64,000 nt of DNA. Source: Streptantibioticus ferralitis. Its GTDB lineage: Bacteria > Actinomycetota > Actinomycetes > Streptomycetales > Streptomycetaceae. The DNA lies in contig NZ_JARHTQ010000036.1 of NCBI RefSeq assembly GCF_029223525.1, positions 1 through 64,000 on the forward strand, given 5' to 3'. The notes under the pieces were generated by a model, which did not search any database, was not told where the DNA came from, and saw nothing but the letters and a program-made list of their open reading frames with translations. Position numbers and translations under genes: made by a program. This document shows, piece by piece, positions 14,286 through 22,811 of the stretch (positions within the stretch are counted from its first letter, which is position 1; each line of letters opens with the position of its first letter).

Positions 14286-15612
14286 TCACCTGCTGCTGTG
14301 GGTGGTGCTGCTCGCCGCGACGGTAGGCGCACTGACACGCAAGTGGTGGGCACCCCACGCTAGTCGGTGGGCTGAGGCGCGACAGATCCCGTGGCGCTGG
14401 TGGCTGCTGGAATATCCGGTCTTGACCGTGCGTATGCGTGTGACGTGGCGTCAGGTCTGCCTGTTGAACGGGCTGTCCATCTCGCGGCGCAGTACTGCGC
14501 GGGTGGTTGACGGCGTCATGGTGCGTGGCGTTGCCCTGCGGCAGTCACCTCCCCGCTTGGGTCTGCCGCATCTCACCCGTACCGGCGTCGTCGTTCGGAT
14601 TCGGATCCATCCGGGGCAGACTCCCGGCCCTTTCCTCGCTGCCGCACAGGCACTGGAGCATGCCTGGCGGGTGCACGGGGTGCGGGTGACCAGTCCGCGA
14701 CGTGGTGAGGTGCTCATCACGATCACCGCACACAACACGCTCGATGACACGGCGCGCGATGTAGCGGCGCCGACGGCTGGACCCGTGCTGGTGGCGAGGG
14801 TCGGGCGAGTGGACGACGGCGGGCCGTGGGTGCTGAACCTGCGACGCATACCCCACTGGCTGGTGGTCGGCGCGACCCAATCGGGGAAATCCACGCTGCT
14901 CGCAGCCTTCATCCGGGCCATAGCGCCGCAACCGGTCGCACTGGTCGGCATCGACTGTAAAGGAGGTATGGAACTGGGCCTTTTCGGGCGTCGGCTGTCC
15001 GCGCTGGCTACGAGTCGACCCGAGGCGCTGAGGGTGCTTACCGGCCTGGTGACCGAGGTGCAGCAACGGATGACCCTGTGTTGGTCGGCGGGGGTCCGCT
15101 CCATCTGGGAACTGCCGGAAGATCGGCGGCCGGTACCGGTGGTCTTGATCGTGGATGAGCTGGCAGAGCTGTACCTGATGGACGGCACGCGGGAAGGGCG
15201 AGATCAGTCTGAGCAGTGCTCCACCTTGCTGCTTCGCCTCGCGCAACTCGGCGCAGCCCTGGGCGTACACCTGGTGGTGGCTGGTCAACGGGTGGGCTCC
15301 GACATGGGGCCAAGGGTCACGGCGCTGCGTGCCCAACTCGGCGGGCGCATCGTCCATCGCGTGCACGACGAAGCGTCAGCGGAAATGGCGCTGGGCGACC
15401 TAAGCCCGGACGCCGTGGCGGTGGCCCAAATGATCACTGAAGAGGAACAGGGCGTCGCTGTCGCCACCATCGGCGGCCGGTGGGTACGCGCCCGGTCGGT
15501 CCTCGTCACGACCGAAGAGGCACGACAGGTCGCCGAGGAGTACGCCGCGCTTACTCCCGACCTGCCCGCGCTGGCGGCGGTGACCTTCGAAAAGGAGGGG
15601 GGTGCAGCATGA
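14278..15612 (+). CDS. traB: TraB/FtsK-SpoIIIE-type DNA translocase
   Basis: The 444-residue protein starts at ATG 14278. An N-terminal transmembrane helix (LLLWVVLLAATVGAL) is followed by the motor domain with Walker A GATQSGKST, Walker B VVLIVDELAEL and a sensor-like GVHLVVAGQRVGSD. Streptomyces conjugation differs from type IV systems. One hexameric FtsK-like ATPase moves double-stranded DNA between mycelial cells after binding clt repeats through a C-terminal winged helix. Here the C-terminal end (ARQVAEEYAALTPDLPALAA) is short. The gene is coupled to neighbours on both sides (8-bp and ATGA overlaps). It is named TraSA in pSAM2. Confidence 0.9.
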   Translation: MTNHLLLWVVLLAATVGALTRKWWAPHASRWAEARQIPWRWWLLEYPVLTVRMRVTWRQVCLLNGLSISRRSTARVVDGVMVRGVALRQSPPRLGLPHLTRTGVVVRIRIHPGQTPGPFLAAAQALEHAWRVHGVRVTSPRRGEVLITITAHNTLDDTARDVAAPTAGPVLVARVGRVDDGGPWVLNLRRIPHWLVVGATQSGKSTLLAAFIRAIAPQPVALVGIDCKGGMELGLFGRRLSALATSRPEALRVLTGLVTEVQQRMTLCWSAGVRSIWELPEDRRPVPVVLIVDELAELYLMDGTREGRDQSEQCSTLLLRLAQLGAALGVHLVVAGQRVGSDMGPRVTALRAQLGGRIVHRVHDEASAEMALGDLSPDAVAVAQMITEEEQGVAVATIGGRWVRARSVLVTTEEARQVAEEYAALTPDLPALAAVTFEKEGGAA

Positions 15613-15794
15613 GCCAAAACCAAATCTACCTCTTCGAAATCTTCCTCTGGGTCGTCTCCATCATGCTGGTGCGCGGTAATGACGTGCGCGGCTGGCAACT
15701 CGTCATCATCGCACTGGCCGGTTTCTACCTCGCCCTAACACCCATAGGAAATGCCGTTGTGGCGGTAGTGAACATGCTGGTCATGATGGCCTAG
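15609..15794 (+). CDS. Small membrane protein (Spd-like)
   Basis: The 61-residue protein starts at ATG 15609, sharing ATGA with the traB stop. Two hydrophobic helices are visible: IYLFEIFLWVVSIMLV, and one from about residue 30 (LVIIALAGFYLALTPIGNAV) running into VVNMLVMMA. In AICEs and plasmids, small hydrophobic Spd proteins encoded beside traB promote intramycelial plasmid spread (pock formation). The assignment is by size, topology and position only. Confidence 0.7.
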   Translation: MSQNQIYLFEIFLWVVSIMLVRGNDVRGWQLVIIALAGFYLALTPIGNAVVAVVNMLVMMA

Positions 15795-15928
15795 CGCAAC
15801 ATCTCTCCTTGGCTTTCTTCGACTTTCTCTCTATAGCCTCGCCACTCTCACAGATCACTGACGATGCATCAGATATGGAGCGCTGGCATGTCCGTTCACC
15901 TGCTCGTACCTAGTGGAAGGGGTCCACC

Positions 15929-17380
15929 GTGGCCTACCCGGCTACCTCGGACGCGCGGCGCTCGGCACTGGCAAATGCTGAGCGCCTGCGCGCGTTGACA
16001 GAAACAGAGCGGGATATTATCCGGCTCGTCCATGAACCTGGCTTCCCCCGCTGGCTGGAGCAAATCCACGCCATCGGCGGGTGCGCTCACCCTATATACC
16101 TATCCGGCCGGAAAACCATCCGTGACGCTACCGGCGCGGTTCTCCAGCATTACGACACATCCCACGAACCTGGCGGTCGGCTCGCCGTGCGGTGTCGAAA
16201 CCGCCGTGAGTCCCGGTGCCCGTCCTGCTCGCGACTGCACGCGGGCGACACCTTCCACCTGGTGCGTAGCGGCCTGGTCGGCGGCAAGCACGTGCCTACC
16301 GCTGTCGCCGGGCATCCACGGTTGTTCGTCACCCTGACTGCCCCCTCCTTCGGCGCTGTCCATCGCGCGGGGGAGCGCTGCCATCCACGCCGTGAGGGGG
16401 GCCAGTGCCCGCATGGGCGGCCGGTCCACTGCGGAGCGCACCACGCTGATACCGACCCCCACGTCGGCCAACCGCTGTGCCCCGCCTGCTACGACTACCC
16501 GGGGCACGTCCTGTGGCACGCGATGGCCGGACGGCTGTGGAACCGGTTCTGCACCGAGGCGCGGCGGCAACTCGCCTCCTCGGCGGGCATACCGCGTTCC
16601 CGCTTGCGGGAGCACGTCCTGGTGGGCTTCGCCAAAGTCGCGGAATTCCAACGTCGGGGAGCTGTCCACTTCCATGCCGTTGTGCGCCTCGACGGGCCGC
16701 ACGGTCCTGGGTCGCCCCCGCCCGCGTGGGCTACCGGTGACCTCCTGGAAGAGGCGATCCGTCAGGCGGCGGCTACGACGTACGTACGCGCGCCCTACAC
16801 GCATGCCCTGGGTGAGCCGGTCTTGCGCTGGGGCCCGCAGATCGATATCCACCCAATCCGCGGGCTCGTCGGCGACGGTGCGGTATCCGACTCAGCAGTA
16901 GCGGCCTACGTCGCCAAGTACGTCAGCAAATCCATATCCGACGCGGGCGGCACCGACCAACGCGTTCGCTCGCTGGAGGAAATACAACTCCTGCCCGTGC
17001 ACGCCCACCTACGGGCGCTGATGCTCACCTGCTGGCGTCTCGGCGGCCTACCCGAACTCGCCGACCTGAGACTCAGGGCATGGGCTCACACCCTCGGCTA
17101 CCGCGGCCACGTACTCACCAAAAGCCGGGCCTACAGCACGACGTACAAGGCGCTTCGGGCGGCTCGGGCGGACTATTTGGGCGACACGTCCCGGGGGCAG
17201 GGTGACGGCCTGGTGGACGGCGTTGATGTGGAGTCTGTCTGGCGGTTCGTTGGCTCAGGCCACACGCCCGGCGAGGCCGAGATAGCGCGCGGGATTGCTG
17301 CGGATCGTGAGCATGCGCGTGAGGAAGCGAGGTTTGCGGGTGGCGGCAGTGGGCGCCCTGGCGTTGGGGTTGATCTCTGA
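15929..17380 (+). CDS. repSA: Replication initiator protein (RepSA-like, rolling-circle type)
   Basis: The 483-residue protein starts at GTG 15929, after GGAAGGGG. It has a zinc-finger-like Cys/His region (CPSCSRLHAGDTFH, and a later CHPRREGGQCPHGRPVHCGA), then the HUH metal-binding motif in AVHFHAVVRLDG. A probable catalytic Tyr lies in AAYVAKYVSKS. These are hallmarks of the RepSA group, which nick the double-strand origin and start rolling-circle replication of excised AICEs. The origin is often inside or just before the gene; the 134-bp gap before it holds no ORF. The stop overlaps the start of the next small gene. Confidence 0.9.
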   Translation: MAYPATSDARRSALANAERLRALTETERDIIRLVHEPGFPRWLEQIHAIGGCAHPIYLSGRKTIRDATGAVLQHYDTSHEPGGRLAVRCRNRRESRCPSCSRLHAGDTFHLVRSGLVGGKHVPTAVAGHPRLFVTLTAPSFGAVHRAGERCHPRREGGQCPHGRPVHCGAHHADTDPHVGQPLCPACYDYPGHVLWHAMAGRLWNRFCTEARRQLASSAGIPRSRLREHVLVGFAKVAEFQRRGAVHFHAVVRLDGPHGPGSPPPAWATGDLLEEAIRQAAATTYVRAPYTHALGEPVLRWGPQIDIHPIRGLVGDGAVSDSAVAAYVAKYVSKSISDAGGTDQRVRSLEEIQLLPVHAHLRALMLTCWRLGGLPELADLRLRAWAHTLGYRGHVLTKSRAYSTTYKALRAARADYLGDTSRGQGDGLVDGVDVESVWRFVGSGHTPGEAEIARGIAADREHAREEARFAGGGSGRPGVGVDL

Positions 17381-17520
17381 TGCCGGAGGAGTCGAATGAA
17401 CGTCCCGGCCCCATGACTAAGGAAGAATGGCTTAGGCGTGAGCTAGCTAAGGCGCCGGAGCGTAGTGATCAATGGTGCAGAGAGATGCTGAAGCTATTCG
17501 GTTTTAGGGTATCTGAATGA
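17380..17520 (+). CDS. 46-residue protein between rep and integrase (candidate recombination directionality factor)
   Basis: ATG 17380 shares a base with the rep stop (TGATG), and the gene ends at TGA 17518-17520. It encodes a charged peptide (MTKEEWLRRELAKAPERSD, WCREMLKLFGF). In pSAM2-type AICEs with tyrosine integrases, xis sits exactly here. Serine integrases need an unrelated directionality factor, so this protein is a positional candidate. Very small size and lack of a known fold keep confidence modest. The stop codon forms the base of the following terminator. Confidence 0.6.
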   Translation: MPEESNERPGPMTKEEWLRRELAKAPERSDQWCREMLKLFGFRVSE

Positions 17521-17572
17521 ATAAGGATGGACCCCTCGTTCCCGGCCGCAGTGAGGGGTCCATCCTTATTCA
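17518..17572. terminator. Bidirectional terminator with perfect 20-bp stem
   Basis: Left arm 17518-17537 (TGAATAAGGATGGACCCCTC) and right arm 17553-17572 are exact complements with a 15-nt loop. T-rich ends flank it on both strands. It separates the convergent small gene and integrase. The left arm contains the stop codon of the former. Confidence 0.92.
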
Positions 17573-17580
17573 TCCCGGCG

Positions 17581-19203
17581 CTATGTAGCAGGAGTATTCG
17601 GGGCTGTGTTCTGCTCGTCCTTCGTCCAGAGGATTTCGATGTACGCTGGGTCGAATCGCTTTCCCCGTCCAACCTGGTGGATGAGGACGGCGCGAATGGA
17701 GTGCTTGAGTCTGGCGCGCTTCTCGCTTGTCGTGTAGTCCACCCACTCCGTCAGGATTTTCTCATCTGTGTCGATGGTGGCCCTAGCCTTGGCGGCCTGC
17801 AATTGCCGCGTCTCTTTGACGAGTTGCGCTTCCTCTTTTTCTAGGTGTTCGATGGCGTCCATGGCTTCGATGACGGAAATACGCTTCTCGTTGCGCCGGA
17901 TCTTGACTTGATCCTTCTCCCAAGCGATTTCCTTCAGTCGGGCGTCGTTTTTGGTTGGGTCGACTACCTCTACCTTGACCTTGGACTTCTTCAACCGCTT
18001 CCGTAGGTCATCCAAGAAGGCGGTCTCCACGAGGTCGTCAACGGGGGGCCCGACCCGCGAAACCCCTCCGCATCCGCCAAGAGACGACCTGCACTGGTAG
18101 CGGAACCGGTATTTGGCGTACGCTCCGGTTCCTTTGGTGTACAGGGATGCCCTCATTGGGAAGAAGCATTCTCCGCACCGGGCGATTCCGGTCAAGAAAT
18201 AGGCTGGTGAGGTGTCGTGGTTCGGGTTGCCTTCCCGATTTGATTCCTTGCGTGTCTCAATAGCGCTTACGCATGCGGCCCATTCTTCCGGAGTGCAAGC
18301 GGCCTCCCAGTCCCCGATAACTGGTTTACCGTCCTTATATAGGACGTGATCGGGGAGCCATAGGCGTGATGACTCTCGGTGTAGTTGCTGCGGGATGTAC
18401 ACCACGTAGCCGCAATTCCTGGGGTTGACCAGACGAGCCTCGACCGTGGAGTGTTGAAGAGTCCAGTTGTTCCCGCTTTCCCTGGACCTCTTGTTTGCCT
18501 TGGGGGTGTACCCCTCGTCGATCCACTCTTTTCTAACCTCGCCGACCAACTTGCCGCCAGGGATGGCCCGTACCGCCTCTAGGAGATCCTTGGATTCCTT
18601 GGGGTGCAGGGTCCCGTCCTCGTTCCACCCGAAGGCGCGTGGGCCTCCGTGCTTCTTGCCTTTCAGGGCGCGGGACTTGTTCGTGCCGCTGACCCGCCGC
18701 TTGGTGTTGTGGACTTCGTAGGCGCCCATGGTGGCCTGCACCATGAACATGGTTCGGCCTTCCTGGGTGCTCAGATCGGTACCGCCGTCGAGGGCGCGGC
18801 CGACGTAGCTGGGGAACATCGTGAAGAGGCGGTTGACGCGCGCGGCGTCGTACTCCAACCTGGCCACGCGGTCGGAGTGCGTGAAGAGAAAGCCTCGAAT
18901 CTCGCCGCTCTCAAGGTCTTTGAGCATCTGTTCGAAGTCGCGACGGACGATGAACGGGTCTGAGGCTGGAGTGTTGTTGTCGTTGTACTCGCGGACGATG
19001 ACGCATCCGAGGTTGGGCGCTGCTTCGTGGAGCCTGCGGCGTTGCTCGGCTACCTGCTCGCCCTCTTCGCGCCCTTCGCTGCCAGCGCGTAGGGCCTTGT
19101 CCTCAGACAGGCGGACGTAGATCCCGACAGGTGTCCGTCCCTGCTCAAGGGCTAACGCCCGAGCGGCAACATCTATGCAGGTCATCAGGTTGGTCGAGGT
19201 CAT
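17581..19203 (-). CDS. int: Large serine recombinase (AICE integrase)
   Basis: The 540-residue protein starts at ATG 19203. The catalytic resolvase domain opens with PVGIYVRLSEDK and includes THSDRVARLE. A recombinase domain follows (GPRAFGWNEDG), then a zinc ribbon (ARCGECFFPM, YQCRSSLGGCGG) and a charged coiled-coil region (KIRRNEKRISVIEAMDAIEH). Large serine integrases recombine short attP/attB sites with a 2-bp crossover and no supercoiling requirement. The gene reads away from attR, its start only 43 bp from the 14-bp core, as usual for int next to attP. Target choice in ahpC is unusual among those I know (other genes such as dapC or chaperone genes are used by known Streptomyces phages). 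Confidence 0.95.
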   Translation of the reverse strand: MTSTNLMTCIDVAARALALEQGRTPVGIYVRLSEDKALRAGSEGREEGEQVAEQRRRLHEAAPNLGCVIVREYNDNNTPASDPFIVRRDFEQMLKDLESGEIRGFLFTHSDRVARLEYDAARVNRLFTMFPSYVGRALDGGTDLSTQEGRTMFMVQATMGAYEVHNTKRRVSGTNKSRALKGKKHGGPRAFGWNEDGTLHPKESKDLLEAVRAIPGGKLVGEVRKEWIDEGYTPKANKRSRESGNNWTLQHSTVEARLVNPRNCGYVVYIPQQLHRESSRLWLPDHVLYKDGKPVIGDWEAACTPEEWAACVSAIETRKESNREGNPNHDTSPAYFLTGIARCGECFFPMRASLYTKGTGAYAKYRFRYQCRSSLGGCGGVSRVGPPVDDLVETAFLDDLRKRLKKSKVKVEVVDPTKNDARLKEIAWEKDQVKIRRNEKRISVIEAMDAIEHLEKEEAQLVKETRQLQAAKARATIDTDEKILTEWVDYTTSEKRARLKHSIRAVLIHQVGRGKRFDPAYIEILWTKDEQNTAPNTPAT

Positions 19204-19245
19204 GACAACAGCCTACCGAAAAAAAGGTGTTCCAGTGGTCTTCTG

Positions 19246-19374
19246 TCAGAAGAACACCACGCGCCACTTGCCCTCGTAGCTCTTGTGGTTGATCTGGGCG
19301 AACGCCTTGTCCGGGTCAAGGTCGACACAGGCGGTCAGGTCGTACTCGGGGAACTTGTCACCGACAGTGAGCAC
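19246..19374 (-). pseudogene. ahpC: Displaced native 5' end of ahpC
   Basis: Reading from GTG 19374 gives [16 protein letters not shown] and continues to KWRVVFF, then TGA at 19246-19248 where element DNA begins. The 42-codon remnant matches the expected N-terminus of Streptomyces AhpC and would join in frame to host ahpC at 2710 if the element were excised. Its promoter towards the left is the native one shared with oxyR, so a short AhpC fragment may still be made. Confidence 0.92.
19247..19260. other. attR core of the AICE
   Basis: CAGAAGAACACCAC is identical to attL 2711-2724. To the left lies element DNA next to int, to the right the native 5' end of ahpC. Confidence 0.9.
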
Positions 19375-19431
19375 GCGCTCTCCTTCGAGGGGCTGGAAAA
19401 TCCCATATGAGTGCTATAGGGGACTTCCTTA

Positions 19432-19471
19432 GGGTTGGACGTGATCCACAGTGCCATAGAGTGCATTGATC
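19432..19471. promoter_or_regulatory. Native ahpC-oxyR intergenic control region
   Basis: It contains, on the minus strand, GATCAATG, TCTATGGCAC, GTGGA and CGTCCAACCC, the same blocks as at 2862-2900 with one extra base. It lies between the displaced ahpC start (19374) and oxyR (19501), the position where OxyR acts in Streptomyces. Confidence 0.75.
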
Positions 19472-19500
19472 AGTGAAATAGCCGCGAGCCGTGATCTTGA

Positions 19501-20460
19501 TTGGAGATCCTTATCAATAGCCAGCGCCAGCCGACCCTCGCCCAGCTACGGGCGTTCGCCGCCGTCGCCGACCATCTGCACTTCCGCGACGCGGCCGCCG
19601 CCATCGGAACCAGCCAGCCCGCGCTGTCCGGGGCGGTCGCCGCGCTGGAGGAAGTGGTCGGCGTGCAATTGGTGGAACGTACCACCCGGCGGGTGCTGCT
19701 GACCCCCGCCGGAGAGCGGCTGGCGGTCCGGGCGCATGCGGTGCTGGACGCGGTCGGCGCGCTGATGGAGGAGGCCGAGGCGGTCCGTGCGCCGTTCACC
19801 GGGGCGCTGCGGCTGGGTGTGATCCCGACCGTCGCGCCGTATCTGCTGCCGATAGTGCTGCGGCTGGTCCATGAGCGCTACCCGGAGCTCGACCTCCAGG
19901 TGCACGAGGAGCAGACGGCCTCGCTGGTCGAGGGACTGGCCGCGGGACGGCTGGACCTGCTGCTGCTCGCGGTGCCGCTCGGCATGCCGTCGGTCGTCGA
20001 ACTGCCGCTGTTCGACGAGGACTTCGTGCTGGTCGTACCGGAGGGGCACCGGCTGGCCGGGCGTGGCGACATCCAGCGCGAGGTGCTGCGCGACCTCGAC
20101 CTGCTGCTGCTGGAGGAGGGGCACTGCCTCCGGGACCAGGCACTGGACATCTGCCGTGAGGTGGGACGGCCCGAGGGCACTCCGGGGACGACCAGCGCCG
20201 CCGGTCTGTCCACGCTGGTGCAGCTGGTCGCGGGCGGGCTGGGGGTGACGCTGCTGCCGCGCACCGCGGTAAGGGTGGAGACCGGGCGCAGCGCCCACCT
20301 CGCCACCGGGTACTTCCGCGATCCGGCGCCGGACCGCCGGATCGCGTTGGCCATGCGGCAGGGCGCCGCGCGCGCCGAGGAGTTCGAGGAACTCGCCTCG
20401 GCGCTGCGCGGGGCCCTGCGGGAGCTTCCGGTGCGGATCGTCGGGGAGGCCCAGCCGTAA
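19501..20460 (+). CDS. oxyR: LysR-type hydrogen peroxide sensor OxyR
   Basis: The 319-residue protein has an N-terminal LysR HTH (PTLAQLRAFAAVADHLHFRD, GTSQPALSGAVAALEEVVGV) and a C-terminal sensor domain. Two redox cysteines are in EEGHCLRDQALDICRE, the OxyR signature with C-x7-C spacing. The start is taken as TTG 19501 because a stop precedes it in frame and no ATG/GTG lies before the HTH. OxyR activates the divergent ahpCD in Streptomyces. Here integration has moved ahpCD 16.5 kb away and left only a truncated ahpC opposite oxyR. Confidence 0.93.
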   Translation: MEILINSQRQPTLAQLRAFAAVADHLHFRDAAAAIGTSQPALSGAVAALEEVVGVQLVERTTRRVLLTPAGERLAVRAHAVLDAVGALMEEAEAVRAPFTGALRLGVIPTVAPYLLPIVLRLVHERYPELDLQVHEEQTASLVEGLAAGRLDLLLLAVPLGMPSVVELPLFDEDFVLVVPEGHRLAGRGDIQREVLRDLDLLLLEEGHCLRDQALDICREVGRPEGTPGTTSAAGLSTLVQLVAGGLGVTLLPRTAVRVETGRSAHLATGYFRDPAPDRRIALAMRQGAARAEEFEELASALRGALRELPVRIVGEAQP

Positions 20461-20462
20461 CG

Positions 20463-22811
20463 TCACTCCGTGCGCAGCCCCTCCGGGCGCATCATGCGCC
20501 ACAGCGGGGGCAGGCTCAGCACCGTCACCAGCAGCACGACCGCCGCGCCCGCACCGGTCAGGCCCGCGACGCCTGCCCAGTCGAACCGCACCGGTGCCTT
20601 CACCATCTTCAGCAGCACCGTGCCCAGCCCTAGCCCGCCCACCAGGGCGAGCCCCAGGCCGATGACCACCGGCACCGCGGCCTGCCACAGCACCGACAGG
20701 GCCAGCGTGCCGCGCCGGGTGCCGAACGCCACGAGCACCGCCAACAGCCGCCTGCGCTCGCGCAGTTGCTCCAGCGTGGACACCAGCATGCTCGCCCCGA
20801 TCACCAGCAGCGTCGCGGTGGCCCCGACCAGCAGACCGCGCCGGATGCTGGAGAAGGTGTGGTCCTGCGCGGTCGAGGTCAGCGTCATCGTCGGGTCCGA
20901 GGGGTCCAGGCGGCTGCCGGTGTTGCGCACCCGGTCCGCCGCGTCCGGATCGGTCGGGTCCAGCTTCATGGCGACGGTGGCCACCGGGTGGGCCAGTTCG
21001 CTGACGCTCAGCGCGCCGGGGGTGGCCAGCACACCGTAGTGCGCCATGCCCGCGGCGTCCTCGCGCGGCTGTACGATCCGGGCGTCGGCCGGAATGGTCC
21101 ACGGCCGGGGGCCGCCGGTGGGGGCGCCGATGTAGGGGGCGTTGAGGTCAAGCCGCTTGCCGGGCATGGCGTAGGGGGCGGACGGGTTGTTGTCTGACCC
21201 CTTGATCACGAACACGCTGTTCGGTGAGCAGCCGTCGATCCGGGCGATCTCCCGCAGCGTCGTGCAGTCGGCGACGGTGACCGGAACCCTGCGGTCGTTG
21301 CCGCTGTCGCCCGCGGCCGTCGCCTCTGTGACGCCGAACGCCGACCGCACTCCCTGGGTGGTGCGGAACGTGGTGATGGCCTGCTGGGCCTGCGTACCGT
21401 CGTGTACCTGGACCCGGGCCATGATCTGCGCCCGGTTCGGGTCCTGACCGGTGCTGGAGGTGAAGTAGTGCTCGGCCCCCGCGAACAGCGTCTGCAACGC
21501 GATCGCCCCGGCCACCGCGACGGTGATCCCGCTGACCATCCGGGCGGCCATGCCGCTGCTCAACTGGAGCCTGCGGGTGGCCAGTTGCCACGGCAACGGG
21601 CCGCCGCGCAACCGCCGTACCGCCGACTCCACCAGCCACGGCAGCAGCAACGCCAGCCCCACCAGCAGCAGCACCACACCCGCGGCGATCTGGTACTGGT
21701 TGATCGAACCATGCGTGCCGACCCGGCCGATCAGCGGGAACAGCAGGGCGATTCCCAGCACCGGCAGCACCAGCCGCCACCACAGCCGCCGCGGACGCGG
21801 CGTCGCGGCGCGCACCACACCCAGCGGCTCGATGGTCACCCCGCGCAGCGCCAACAGCGTCACGCCGACCGCCGCCCCGGGCACCGCAAGCGCGATCAGC
21901 GCCACCAGTGCGGCGCTCGGCGTCACGTCCGAGGGGAAGACGCCGATCCCCATCATGCTGAACGAGCCGACGAACTGCCGTACCGCGAGGAAGAATCCGG
22001 CCCCCACGACCAGCCCGATCAGCGAACCGAACAGGGCCTCACCGGCCGCGATCCGCCGCGCCATCGGTACGTCCGCGCCCACCAGGCGCAGCGCGGCCAG
22101 CCTGCGGTCCCGCCGCTCGCCGCCGAACCGTACGGCGGTGCCGATGAACACCATCACCGGCATCAGCAGCACCACGAAGATCATGACGACCAGCAGCATC
22201 AGGATCGGATCGAGCGGGGTGGACTTCCGCTTCAGCCCGAAGTGGTCGATCCGGAAGCCGCCGTCGGCCCGGCCGGACAGCGACTTGGTGCCCGCGTAGT
22301 ACGAGAGGTCACCGGGGCCGTCCAGGCCCTGGTCGCCGATGGTGCCGATGATCCGGTAGGGCAGTCGCTGCCTGAGCAGCTCGCTGTCCGGGGCGTTCAG
22401 CAGCTTGGCGAGCGCGGGGGAGGCCACCATCTCGTTCGGCCGGGGCAGCCTGTCCACGCCGGGCGGGACGGGGGCGTTCGGGCCTTCCGGCTGGAGCAGG
22501 CTGCCGCTGATCCGGTCCTGGCGGAACGTGGTGTTGGCGTCCTTGACCAGCATGGTGCCGGCGGTCGGCCTGGTCAGCTCGGGGCTGTACGGGGCTTCCC
22601 TGGCGTAGCTGCGGTCGCTGCGGTTGTCGACCATCGCCGGTACCGCGGCGGCGACCAGCAGCAGCATGACGCCGAGCGCCACGCCGACCGCGGTCAGCGC
22701 GGTGCGGGTCCAGCCCTCGGTGCCGCCCCCGGTGGCGAACCGGGCGCCGAGCGCCAGTTCACGCCCCCAAGTGCGCGGCGTGGCACGGGAGGTGCGGGTG
22801 GTGGCGGTCAT
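20463..22811 (-). CDS. FtsX-like ABC transporter permease
   Basis: The 782-residue protein has an N-terminal transmembrane helix (AVGVALGVMLLLVAAAVPAM), a large extracytoplasmic domain, a block of three or more helices (LMLLVVMIFVVLLMPVMVFI) and a second half repeating the layout with MSD/FtsX helices at the C-terminus (VLSLPPLWRMMRPEGLRTE). It pairs with the ATPase encoded immediately upstream (4-bp overlap). Such exporters handle antibiotics, lipoproteins or cell-wall stress signals, and the substrate cannot be read. It is controlled with a PadR regulator in the same operon. Confidence 0.9.
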   Translation of the reverse strand: MTATTRTSRATPRTWGRELALGARFATGGGTEGWTRTALTAVGVALGVMLLLVAAAVPAMVDNRSDRSYAREAPYSPELTRPTAGTMLVKDANTTFRQDRISGSLLQPEGPNAPVPPGVDRLPRPNEMVASPALAKLLNAPDSELLRQRLPYRIIGTIGDQGLDGPGDLSYYAGTKSLSGRADGGFRIDHFGLKRKSTPLDPILMLLVVMIFVVLLMPVMVFIGTAVRFGGERRDRRLAALRLVGADVPMARRIAAGEALFGSLIGLVVGAGFFLAVRQFVGSFSMMGIGVFPSDVTPSAALVALIALAVPGAAVGVTLLALRGVTIEPLGVVRAATPRPRRLWWRLVLPVLGIALLFPLIGRVGTHGSINQYQIAAGVVLLLVGLALLLPWLVESAVRRLRGGPLPWQLATRRLQLSSGMAARMVSGITVAVAGAIALQTLFAGAEHYFTSSTGQDPNRAQIMARVQVHDGTQAQQAITTFRTTQGVRSAFGVTEATAAGDSGNDRRVPVTVADCTTLREIARIDGCSPNSVFVIKGSDNNPSAPYAMPGKRLDLNAPYIGAPTGGPRPWTIPADARIVQPREDAAGMAHYGVLATPGALSVSELAHPVATVAMKLDPTDPDAADRVRNTGSRLDPSDPTMTLTSTAQDHTFSSIRRGLLVGATATLLVIGASMLVSTLEQLRERRRLLAVLVAFGTRRGTLALSVLWQAAVPVVIGLGLALVGGLGLGTVLLKMVKAPVRFDWAGVAGLTGAGAAVVLLVTVLSLPPLWRMMRPEGLRTE

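Larger units (their letters stand above)
2711..19260. mobile_element. Actinomycete integrative and conjugative element (AICE) inserted in ahpC, about 16.5 kb
   Basis: It is bounded by the identical 14-bp sequence CAGAAGAACACCAC at 2711-2724 (attL) and 19247-19260 (attR). The recombination module is at the right end (serine integrase 17581-19203, start codon 43 bp from attR). Further left come a rolling-circle replication initiator, a small membrane protein, a TraB/FtsK-type translocase, a set of small conserved AICE genes and a GntR repressor. The order traB-spd-rep-xis?-int matches AICEs of the pSAM2 type. Cargo comprises a graspetide cluster with an XRE regulator and three secreted SH3 proteins. 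Joining sequence left of attL to sequence right of attR restores an uninterrupted ahpC and the oxyR-ahpC divergent promoter, which supports precise insertion. All expected modules are present and open, so the element may be active. Confidence 0.93.
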
